Below, one piece after another: positions 1 through 7,862 of a DNA stretch of 27,575 bases. Both the position numbers and the translations under genes were made by a program. The stretch's first letter is position 1, and each line of letters starts with the position of its first letter. Origin of the DNA: Nemertoderma westbladi (taxonomy: Eukaryota; Xenacoelomorpha; Nemertodermatida; Nemertodermatidae); assembly GCA_032718475.1 (NCBI GenBank), contig JAUCBJ010003275.1, forward strand, positions 1 to 27,575. Reading direction: 5' to 3'. The notes beneath the pieces were generated by a model, which worked only from the letters and a program-made list of their open reading frames with translations, was not told where the DNA came from and made no database searches.

Positions 1-2
1 AA

Positions 3-1262
3 GGGCAGTCAGACTCCAACATCATCGAACTGAAAAGTAAATTCGACGCGGAATTCCGTCGTATAGCCTTCGATCCTACCGAAATAAAAACTTTCGAGGA
101 TTTTGAATGTCTCATCCAGAAACTCCACTTACTAAAGGGGGTCGCGTTTCGGTTGAGTTACACCGAACCGATACACCGAGACCTGCTGCCCATAAACAAT
201 AACGACAATTACATCCACGCGCTCAACGCCTGCAAGAGCATACTCAAACTAACAGTGCAACGTTGGGGGGAGGGCGATAACTCGGTTCGAACTCTCACGC
301 GGAAACCCAAATCCACGCTGTTCGCTTCGAGTAAACCGGAGGACCGGACGATGTTAGTTATCGGGATTCCTCAAGACTTCCGTCGCGTTTCCGCTATCGT
401 AGATGTCGATATAATCCCGGAGACGCTCCGTCGTGTGAAACTCCACAAACACACGAGTAACAAGCCCCTGGGGTTCTACATTCGGGACGGAATCAGTGTC
501 CGGGTCACGTCGCACGGGTTGGAGAGGGTCCCGGGGATCTTTATATCGCGTTTGGTCCGAGGCGGGTTGGCGGAGAGCACCGGCCTACTGGGGGTCAACG
601 ACGAGGTGCTGGAGGTCAACGGGATCGAGGTTTACGGGAAAAGTCTCGATCAGGTCACCGATATGATGATCGCAAACAGCGCAAACCTAATAATAACGGT
701 TAAACCGTCCAACCAGAGGAACACACTGCCGCCCAGTCGAGGGTCACCGGGGGTCGGTAACCGTCTGTCCACCGCCAGTCTGGGGTCCAACGCTCTCGAG
801 TACAACGGCGACGAGGACGACGACGAGGTTCTAGATTACACCTCGTCGTCTAGGAAACAGGCCGACGGAGTCGAGTCGGCGCCGCTCAGTCGCGGTCCCC
901 ACGGGAACAGTTACCATGGCTACCCCACGGTCAGCCAAACAGAGACTCGTTACGGGGGTTCCTACAGGGAGCCGCGGGTGACTCCCGCAGCCAACGGGAG
1001 CGGCGCGGCCTTCCAGCAGACCAGTTCCGATCTGCACGGCCACCCGGCCCTCCAGCAGACCAGTTCCGATCTGCACGGCCACCCGGCCCTCCAGCAGACC
1101 AGTTCCGATCTGCCCGGCCTCTCGGCCCACCATCAGCCGAGCAGTTCTGACCAACACAGTGACCAATCAGGGGCCGGTTCCTATGTGACCATCCAATCAG
1201 TGCACAGCAGTAACTACCCAACTGGTGTGAGCGGCGGGGGTCTAGAGGAATGCGACATATAG
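3..1262 (+). CDS. par-6: PAR-6 cell-polarity scaffold protein (5' end outside window)
   Basis: PAR-6 is the adaptor of the PAR-3/PAR-6/aPKC polarity complex at the cell cortex: its PB1 domain binds atypical PKC, its semi-CRIB plus PDZ binds Cdc42-GTP, and its PDZ binds partners such as Crumbs/Pals1. The frame is open from base 3 to the TAG at 1260-1262 (419 residues visible). Numbering from base 3, the PB1 domain covers about residues 6-90, starting IIELKSKFDAEFRR; the semi-CRIB is near 121-140 (IPQDFRRVSAIVDVD); the PDZ covers about 144-237, with carboxylate loop PLGFYI and the conserved VPGIFISRLVRGGLAESTGL. The 180-residue tail is low-complexity and rich in S, G and H, with a three-copy repeat. 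The first ATG in this frame falls inside the protein; conserved PB1 residues lie upstream of TTG 153, so the true start is in an exon left of the window. Family assignment is very secure; the C-terminal end (-ECDI) is not obviously a conserved PDZ ligand. Confidence 0.95.
   Translation, partial: GQSDSNIIELKSKFDAEFRRIAFDPTEIKTFEDFECLIQKLHLLKGVAFRLSYTEPIHRDLLPINNNDNYIHALNACKSILKLTVQRWGEGDNSVRTLTRKPKSTLFASSKPEDRTMLVIGIPQDFRRVSAIVDVDIIPETLRRVKLHKHTSNKPLGFYIRDGISVRVTSHGLERVPGIFISRLVRGGLAESTGLLGVNDEVLEVNGIEVYGKSLDQVTDMMIANSANLIITVKPSNQRNTLPPSRGSPGVGNRLSTASLGSNALEYNGDEDDDEVLDYTSSSRKQADGVESAPLSRGPHGNSYHGYPTVSQTETRYGGSYREPRVTPAANGSGAAFQQTSSDLHGHPALQQTSSDLHGHPALQQTSSDLPGLSAHHQPSSSDQHSDQSGAGSYVTIQSVHSSNYPTGVSGGGLEECDI
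1013..1129 (+). repeat. 39-bp in-frame tandem repeat in the par-6 tail
   Basis: Three 39-bp units, the first two identical (1013-1051, 1052-1090) and the third diverged (1091-1129). Each encodes 13 residues, QQTSSDLHGHPAL in the first two. It lies after the PDZ domain in the disordered tail, so length changes would be tolerated. Confidence 0.9.
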
Positions 1263-2327
1263 TTCCATTTATTTTATACAAACACACTTTATTATTATTA
1301 TTATTACTATTAATTATTTTTATACTTTATCTAATTCTATTGACAATTATTGGGTTTAATAATCCGCCGGTATTTTATCTTTAATCGATAATTTATTGAA
1401 TTTTTTTTGATAAAAGGGTTTCTTTTCTCTTTCCTCTATCTACTAAGTGCCTCGCCGAAATATAATTACCGGTATTAGATTCAATAATGAAACTTTCTGA
1501 TTTAAATTTTGTATAATTTAATTATTCTAATGATTTCTTTTATAACTAATATACCAAGTATATAATTAATTATTCAGTGCATGGCTATGATTATATGCAT
1601 GGAGCATGTTCATTTAGTGTTTTGGGTATTACAATAATATTAAGTTATGAATAATTAATTTTACACATTCGTATAATTCCATCATCAGGTATTTCGACAC
1701 AGCGTATAAATATGGTGTATTAATGTTGTATATTTATTTAAGCATGATTGTGTGCACGTGAATAATGATGATTTTGTATTTTATATTTTTAAGAATCACT
1801 CAATCGATGTTGTTGTTAATTAATACAATTAATTATTTGTGCTGATTGCAATTTTCCTCGGTAATATAAATGTGAAATTCGATTAAGTTTAAGATGTATC
1901 CCAACTCTCATCTTTTTCAACTTACGGCATTGGAAATAAGTCAATCGGACTAGTCTGATAGTATCTGCCGTTTCCGGTTGAGGCATTAATGTGCGACAGG
2001 AGTCGAGCGACGGGCGAACACAGTAATTGTTTTGTTTGAACTGCCATCAATAATCAGACTGATGCCCAGCTTGCGTCATTGTGGGTTTTGTGTAATTTGC
2101 CATTAAAAAAATAGTCCACAGGAACCAACGGTTAAGAGAATTAATCCTATTGCTTCCATATATTTTAGTAATAAATTTACTGTCGTAAATGAACGAAAGG
2201 TACAAGTTTCTATTACAATTAAACCTCCCGGTACATATCCGGAATCCTCATCGTATGGCGCACTTCTATTTTCATTGCAATTACACCTCGCATATCCCTC
2301 ACGCCTCACGATAGTGTAAAGTTAGTT
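1263..2327. other. AT-rich 3' flank of par-6
   Basis: No credible coding sequence on either strand. It contains an (ATT)n microsatellite at about 1289-1310 and many short poly-T/poly-A runs, as expected for a 3' UTR followed by intergenic DNA. No canonical AATAAA was seen close to the stop; an ATTAAA at 2102-2107 is a weak candidate polyadenylation signal. Base composition changes abruptly from the GC-rich par-6 coding tail. Confidence 0.6.
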
Positions 2328-3032
2328 ATGAAATGTATTGGTGTTCGCCCTGAGGTCTTTAAAATACCCGAGTGTTTGACGCTCATCTATCCCATCATAG
2401 TAGACATGTACCGAACAACAAGAGTCCCACAAGAAATGAAAACAAATAAGTTGGTGCCAGTTCCCAAGAAGGGCAACCTAACACTCTATGGTTCTTTTCG
2501 GGGAATCTCATTGATCTCGATTGCTGCAAAGCTATACAATAGGATTCTATTAAATCGCATCAGGGATCCCATTGAGAGACTGCTACGTGGAAATCAGAAT
2601 GGGTTCCGTAAAGGTCGTGGGACCATGGAGCCCATTTTGGCACTTAGAAGGATAATTGAAGAGTTATCAAAAAAGAAAGACAGGCATCTGGCTGTTATCT
2701 TTGTTGACTTCTTCAAGGCCTTTGATTCAGTCTCTCGCTCACGTATGTTCAGCATACTTTCATTATATGGGATTCCTGATGAAATTATTGCAGCAATCAG
2801 ATCAGTATACGATGGTTCGACAACATTTGTGTCTACTGTTGACGGTGACACAGAACCATTTGAAGTGTTATGGGGCGTCCTCCAGGGAGACGCACTTGCA
2901 ACATTCTTGTTCATAATTGTTGTTGACTATGTTCTACGCATGTCCTTAGATAGTCCTCATAATGATGATGGGGTGATGGTAACTCTACCTACTGCTATTA
3001 TTATTACTATTACTATTTATCACTATTTTTAA
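2328..3032 (+). mobile_element. Non-LTR retrotransposon (LINE) reverse transcriptase, internal fragment
   Basis: The frame encodes 234 residues with the order of a LINE reverse transcriptase: a fingers region with VPVPKKGN and FRGISLISIAAKLYNRILLN, then QNGFRKGRGTMEPIL, motif A VIFVDFFKAFDSV with its catalytic Asp, and motif B GVLQGDALATFLFIIVVDY. Family similarity begins near GVRPEVFK (about 2337) and stops near 2970. The YxDD catalytic motif, thumb, endonuclease and 3' tail are all absent, so the copy cannot be active. The frame has no stop codon, which points to a fairly recent insertion. Downstream codons fall into an ATT-rich microsatellite. The clade (RTE-like or a relative) was not resolved by eye. 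Confidence 0.85.
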
Positions 3033-3498
3033 TAAATATGCTGTCAGAATGCCATACACCTATAGCCCAGAGCCCCGAAGTTTACTTATAGACTGGCTAT
3101 GAGGTTTATATTGTCTGTGGTAGTTGCTACAAGTCTAATTTACCAGAAAATTATGAAAAAGAAAACATTAAAAATGCTTAACAACACTAAACATGCATAA
3201 CTATTATTAACTAGTCATATTTACTAAATTGTTGCTCTTTAGCGTCATATTTCTGCATTATATATCGTTTTTTTTTATGTATTGACAAATTACCCCGGTG
3301 ATTTTCTCAACGGTTTTGCCGTAACTGCTATAGTCCCAGTTGTACACGTTTGGGGGCATCGCGCAGGACGAGGCTCAGAGATACAGATTAAAATTGAGCA
3401 ATTCTATCCCAAAATCGGTACTTAAGAAATTTAAATAAATAATTAAGAACATTTAACCAAAACGCCAATATGAATAAATCAAAGAAGAGAGGAAAGAT

Positions 3499-3516
3499 CC
3501 CCCCCCCCCACCCCCC
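3499..3516. repeat. Interrupted poly-C tract
   Basis: Eleven C, one A, six C. A simple homopolymer; its length is liable to sequencing error. Confidence 0.9.
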
Positions 3517-4179
3517 TTGTTTCAACCGCCCTCTTAATCTGCACCACCCCAACCCAAAGGATCACAGATGATTAATGAAAGGCAGAGGTATTAACAGTTT
3601 AAACAATTTTGGTATAAACATAAATTAGTATAAACAATTTTGGATATAAGCCTTCTGCAGTGGTAATGTTATTGAAATCATGAAATGAGATCTGTCTATT
3701 ACCTGAGACGAAAGCAATAACACAGACTCTATCTATAGTGTAATAGGAGGTAGGGAATACAGGTTTCTATCTCGTTATCTTGCTGGCCAATCTCTCTACC
3801 AGCCGTGTGGTTAGTTACATACAACCCCCCCTCCACTGGCATTCCCAGCAACTGGCTGCCTTACACACACATCCTTCCCATCTATGTACCAGCCAACTTG
3901 CATGTCGACCAATAAATGAGCAGTATTTAATGAGAATCAATTTTTTATGCCGTTTTAATTACTTTAGATCAATTAAAAACACAATTATTAAAGAAAATCA
4001 CTTGAACTAATTAAAAACTATAAAGGAATGGGGTATGGGGAATACAGTTATATAATTTTGAAGTATAATTATTTATATCTTATACTAGAAAATAATTAAT
4101 ATCCTTTAAGAGGCAGGTTGAAATTGCTGTTTTTATCCTAATAAACTTAATTCACTAATTAACTGCTATTATCTTAGCT

Positions 4180-4345
4180 TCTCGAAGGCCACACGAAATT
4201 CAACTTGGAAAATTTCTAAACTTTGGCCAGACTACATGTGTACCAAGTTTGGTTAAATTTCATTAACATTTGGCTGAGTTATTAACGTTTAAAATTTGAC
4301 ACAACAGAACAACAGACACACCGATTGAGTTAATGGTACCCGTAT
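4180..4345. repeat. Fragment of a dispersed repeat (copy A)
   Basis: Contains taccaagtttggttaaat, then gagttattaacg, then a CAGAC-like run (aacagaacaacagacacacc). The same ordered blocks recur at 20380-20510. Stretches of the type 'caaatttggttgaaat ... cagacggacagacag' are common in invertebrate interspersed repeats (from memory, not searched). Ends were not defined. Confidence 0.45.
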
Positions 4346-4446
4346 GCTAAGCTCGCTTATTTTCGTCGCTCGCCCCACAACGCCGCCATTATTGCCATCA
4401 TAGAACTGATCAGACTGTATGATCTTGTTGTCCTGTGACAGCCAGG

Positions 4447-4515
4447 ATGGTGAGAAGAAATATGGTGGCCAGCCTTATAGCAGTTATCGTATCAACCTAT
4501 GCATGCAGGCGGCTG
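4447..4515 (+). CDS. COA8: Possible first coding exon of COA8
   Basis: ATG 4447 opens 23 codons starting MVRRNMVASLIAVIVSTYAC, a basic, hydrophobic stretch compatible with a mitochondrial presequence. It is followed at 4516 by GTGAGA, a plausible 5' splice site. An acceptor ending ctatttag at 4733 would join it in phase 0 to the frame that runs into the COA8 core. The joined protein would be about 223 residues, similar to vertebrate COA8. This rests only on splice-like motifs and phase; the alternative is a start at ATG 4836. Confidence 0.3.
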
Positions 4516-4835
4516 GTGAGAGGAAAACATGGAGGTCAGTCCTGGCATTGGAAGTTTAAAGCGTGGTGTGAGAGCGGGAGATTCGAAACAACATTTACAG
4601 TGCATACTGTACTTTTACTTCAGCGATCATTCCAGTCTATCAACAACGCCTACCGGTATCTCCTAGCAGCCTGGTTAATTCGTGTGCTCTAAAAGGTGTA
4701 GGCCTACTGTTAATTTTATAGTAAACTATTTAGTACCGTAACGGTAACCATTTATTGCATCGCATTAATATTATCTTTGGTTTACAATCACGATTCATCC
4801 AATCTCCCACTCGGTACCGGTACCACCGGTCTGGA

Positions 4836-5336
4836 ATGGGCCTACCGGCATCTTCCAAATTAGGGACCAGACCGCCTTTATTAAGGAATCGACGTAGTTT
4901 TCGCCGACAATCCAAGAGTCCCACTCCCGATATCCCGCAATCAGACAACGTCGTTAGGAAGAGCAACGTAGACCCGGCTAGTAACATCCGGATACTCAAC
5001 CTCCACCCGGAACCAAACGAGACCCAGCTGGAGAGGAGATTCCGGGAGACCCAACTCGGTACGAACGACTGGCACCGTCGCTTCTGGGCGATTCGCAACC
5101 GAAACTTCGAGGAAGGACGGGCGAAGATAGCCGGCGGATTGGGTATCTCTACTAGTAAACTAACCAACGAACATTTAGAGCGATTCCACCACGAATTCTT
5201 AACGAATAACCAACTCACACAACGGCAGTATAACAGAGAATGGAACAGAAGGAACTTTATAATTCTATACTTGGGGGTGCTAGTTGTGTTACAAAGGTTT
5301 CTACAAAAGCTAACTAAACCTTTACATAGGAAGTAA
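4836..5336 (+). CDS. COA8: Cytochrome c oxidase assembly factor 8 (COA8/APOPT1)
   Basis: COA8 is a mitochondrial inner-membrane/matrix protein needed for complex IV assembly and resistance to oxidative stress. From ATG 4836 the frame gives 166 residues ending at TAA 5334-5336. The family core is clear: NIRILNLHPEPNETQLERRF, then the tryptophan-rich WHRRFWAIRNRNFEE, the acidic/aromatic LTNEHLERFHHEFL, and the C-terminal YNREWNRRNFIILYLGVLVV segment followed by a basic end. The N-terminus is rich in Arg and Ser and poor in acidic residues, as for a mitochondrial targeting peptide. The frame is open upstream to the TAG at 4731-4733, whose last two bases could be a splice acceptor, so translation may begin in an upstream exon. 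The stop lies only 283 bases from the convergent PBRM1 exon. Confidence 0.82.
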   Translation: MGLPASSKLGTRPPLLRNRRSFRRQSKSPTPDIPQSDNVVRKSNVDPASNIRILNLHPEPNETQLERRFRETQLGTNDWHRRFWAIRNRNFEEGRAKIAGGLGISTSKLTNEHLERFHHEFLTNNQLTQRQYNREWNRRNFIILYLGVLVVLQRFLQKLTKPLHRK

Positions 5337-5619
5337 TTATAAAATGAGACCCATTATGTACTTTTATAGCATTATAATACCATTACCGGTATACCATTAC
5401 ATTATTGTAATTACATTATTATTACTGTACCATTATAGTTATTTTGGTTGAGTCATGTATGACCGTGGGATGGGGTAGAAGAAACATTGAACCAATTCGA
5501 AGTTTTGATTTTCTCTACCATTTGTTTACAAACATCCAGAAATGCCACCCAAACGATGGGAATACTAACCTAACCTGTTTGGTAGATACAAGTAATTACT
5601 ATGGATTAGGTTCACCTAC
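5337..5619. other. Gap between COA8 stop and PBRM1 exon
   Basis: AT-rich, with repeated 'accattac/attattac' stretches at 5380-5435. It must hold the COA8 3' UTR and, on the other strand, the start of the next PBRM1 intron. The minus strand reads only seven codons past the exon before a stop, and no poly(A) signal for a short PBRM1 isoform was seen. Confidence 0.5.
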
Positions 5620-5856
5620 CTTATAGTCCATTACACAACGGAGTAGCGTCTTCATTCTGTTACGAACAGTAACTGTTTTGACATCTTCCGGAGTGCTGCT
5701 TCTGGGTTTAGCCGCTGTCCTGTTACCTCGACGACCTCGGTTGTTTCTATTTCCCGAGTCTGTGGATATCTCAGATCCTGACTCGCACATTAATGACTCA
5801 TAACGAGTCAATTCGTGTTTCTTAGCAACCATTACGCGTTGCAACTTTTCTGCATC
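5620..5856 (-). CDS. PBRM1: PBRM1 exon: end of bromodomain 3, linker and start of bromodomain 4
   Basis: Sixth and last PBRM1 exon seen (237 bp, 79 codons, phase 0 to 0). It starts after acceptor ttatttag (5857-5864 read on the minus strand) with DAEKLQRVMVAKKHEL, the last helix of bromodomain 3, as in vertebrate polybromo. A polar, basic linker follows (SGSEISTDSGNRNNRGRRGN), then RNRMKTLLRCVMDYK, which fits the first helix of bromodomain 4. The donor AAG|GTAGGT (intron begins at 5619) is strong. The next exon, expected to carry the bromodomain 4 LCDLF/PDYY region, was not found to the left in this window. Confidence 0.88.
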
Positions 5857-6240
5857 CTAAATAACCAAGTTTGGGTATTTATTAATATTTAATTAGATAA
5901 ATAAGATTCTTGTAACATTAATAACTAACACGTTAAGCGCAAAATAAGCACCGGTGTGCATTTCAAACATTCCCGTTAATAAGAAAGTAGGAACCCTAGA
6001 TAGATAGATTAATTTATACATTATGTAAAAACAATAACAAATACACCAAACAATGTACCGGTATAAAGGTATTGTCCAACATAACATATAGTATATATGT
6101 CTCATCCATACCATATGAAATATGGATGCTAGAACCTAAGATGCTATTATTTATACATGACTGGTCAGGAAAATTTTAACAAGATAGACAGAGAAACAGA
6201 TAACGGACAGTTGTTAGTCGCATAGTTTACAGTTGGGCTG

Positions 6241-6266
6241 GAGCCCGGTTGGTTATATCCCTTCGC
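6241..6266. repeat. Distal copy of a 26-bp segment of the bromodomain 3 exon
   Basis: These 26 bases are identical to 7707-7732, which lie inside the coding exon 7694-7862 and encode KGYNQPGS on the minus strand. This copy abuts the far end of the 27-bp satellite, so the satellite is framed by a direct repeat of exon sequence. It has no splice signals and is presumably non-functional. Confidence 0.95.
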
Positions 6267-7693
6267 TACAGTACTGTAGGTTGTGGTACGGCCTACAATA
6301 CTGTAGGTCGTACCACGGCCTACAGTGCTGTTGGTCGTCGTATGGCCTACAGTACTGTAGGTTGTCGTACGGCCTACAGTACTGTAGGTCGTTGTATGGC
6401 CTACAGTACTGTAGGTCGTCGTACGGCTTACAATACTGTACGTCTTCGTACGGCCTACAGTACTGTAGGTTGTCGTATGGCCTACAGTATACTGTATGTC
6501 GTCGTATGGCCTACAGTATACTGTATGTCGTCGTATGGCCTACAGTACTGTAGGTCGTCGTACGGCCTACAATACTGTACGTCGTCGTACGGCCTACAGT
6601 ACTGTACGTCGTCATATGGCCTACAGTACTGTAGGTCGCCGTACGGCCTACAATACTGTACGTCGTCGTACGGCCTAAAGTACTGTAGGTTATCGTACGG
6701 CCTACAATACTGTACGTCGTCGTACGGCCTACAGTACTGTAGGTTGTCGTACGGCCTACAGTACTGTACGTCGTCATATGGCCTACAGTACTGTAGGTCG
6801 TCGTACGGCCTACAATACTGTACGTCGTCGTACGGCCTACAGTACTGTAGGTCGTCGTACGGCCTACAATACTGTACGTCGTCGTACGGCCTACAGTACT
6901 GTAGGTTGTCCGACGGCCTACAGTACTGTAGGTTGTCCGACGGCCTACAGTACTGTAGGTCGTCACACGGCCTACAGTGATGTAGGTCGTCACACGGCCT
7001 ACAGTGATGTAGGTCGTCGTATGGCCTACAGTACTGTAGGTTGTCGTATGGCCTACAGTACTGTAGGTCGTCGTACGGCCTACAATACTGTACGTCGTCG
7101 TACGGCCTAAAGTGCTGTAGGTTATCGTACGGCCTACAAATACTGTACGTCGTCGTACGGCCTAAAGTACTGTAGGTTGTCGTACGGCCTACAGTACTGT
7201 ACGTCGTCGTACGGCCTACAGTACTGTAGGTCGTGTACGGCCTACATTACTGTAGTTGTCGTAAGGCCTTCATTATTGTAGGTTGTCGTACGGCCTACAG
7301 TACTGTAGGCCATACGACGACCTACACTGTACGGCGTCGTACGGCCTACAGTAGTACTGTACGTCGACGTACGGCCTACAGTACTGTACGGCCTACAGTA
7401 GTACGTCGTCGTACGGCCTACAGTACTGTAGGTCGTCGTACGGCCTACAATACTGTACGTCGTCGTACGGCCTACAGTACTGTAGGTTGTCCGACGGCCT
7501 ACAGTACTGTAGGTTGTCCGACGGCCTACAGTACTGTAGGTCGTCACACGGCCTACAGTGCTGTAGGTCGTCGTATGGCCTACAGTACTGTAGGATGTAT
7601 TATGGCCTACAGTATACTGCATGTCGTCGTATGGCCTACAGTACTGTAGGTCGCCACACGGCCTACAGTGCTGTAGGTCGTCGTACGGCCTAC
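6267..7693. repeat. 27-bp palindromic satellite starting at a PBRM1 5' splice site
   Basis: About 53 units of 27 bp, each with the perfect 16-bp palindrome CCTACAGTACTGTAGG or a close variant (CAATACTGTACG), followed by a TCGTCGTACGG-type spacer. Because 27 is a multiple of three, long stop-poor frames appear in several registers (repeats such as TAYSTVGRR); these are not credible genes. The right edge coincides with the splice donor of the exon at 7694: on the minus strand the intron starts GTAGGCCGTAC, which is the repeat unit itself. The array fills 1427 of the 1837 bases of this intron. Confidence 0.95.
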
Positions 7694-7862
7694 CTTGTAA
7701 ATCTGTGAGCCCGGTTGGTTATATCCCTTCGCGTTGTTGAATATCAAGTTTAAATCATCCTCCAATTCATCCAGGTAGTCATAATGACCTTTACGGATCT
7801 TCTGTCTGACTTTCGATAAAGCCATTGGGTTTCTTACTTCGTCAAAATAGTCAGGATATAAA
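7694..7862 (-). CDS. PBRM1: PBRM1 exon: core of bromodomain 3
   Basis: 169 bp (one base plus 56 codons). It reads LYPDYFDEVRNPMALSKV, then the helix B region, then IFNNAKGYNQPGSQIYK: the ZA loop PDY, and the YN whose Asn binds acetyl-lysine. With the upstream exon the junction reads LPNKR-LYPDY, as expected for bromodomain 3, and the split codon CG+T fits. The acceptor is ctaattggtttcag (CAG at 7865-7863) and the donor is AAG|GTAGGC (intron from 7693). Both splice sites are the first unit of a large tandem array: the 27-bp satellite on the donor side and the 31-35-bp satellite on the acceptor side. The exon is thus a 169-bp island between 1.4 kb and 12.4 kb of satellite. Confidence 0.93.

Larger units (their letters stand above)
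3033..4446. other. AT-rich intergenic region without recognisable genes
   Basis: No ORF here resembles a protein on either strand; the 76-codon frame at 3780-4010 is unremarkable. It holds a C-tract (3499-3516) and a dispersed-repeat fragment (about 4180-4345). The last 100 bases before 4447 are locally GC-richer (cgctcgccccacaacgccgc), as might suit the promoter or 5' UTR of the COA8 gene; this is inference. Confidence 0.5.

Noticed and set aside
831-1287. Antisense frames across the par-6 tail
   Set aside because: Shadow frames of a GC-rich coding region; no family resemblance.
2103-2309. 68-codon minus-strand frame as a missing PBRM1 exon
   Set aside because: It has none of the bromodomain 4 signatures (LCDLF, PDYY, YN) and no convincing splice sites.
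3780-4010. 76-codon plus-strand frame
   Set aside because: No recognisable domain, ordinary composition for chance ORF in AT-rich intergenic DNA.
6233-7708. Long repeat-protein frames (for example YGLQYCRS or TAYSTVGRR periods) on both strands
   Set aside because: They are produced by a 27-bp stop-poor satellite, occur in several frames and on both strands, and lie within a PBRM1 intron.
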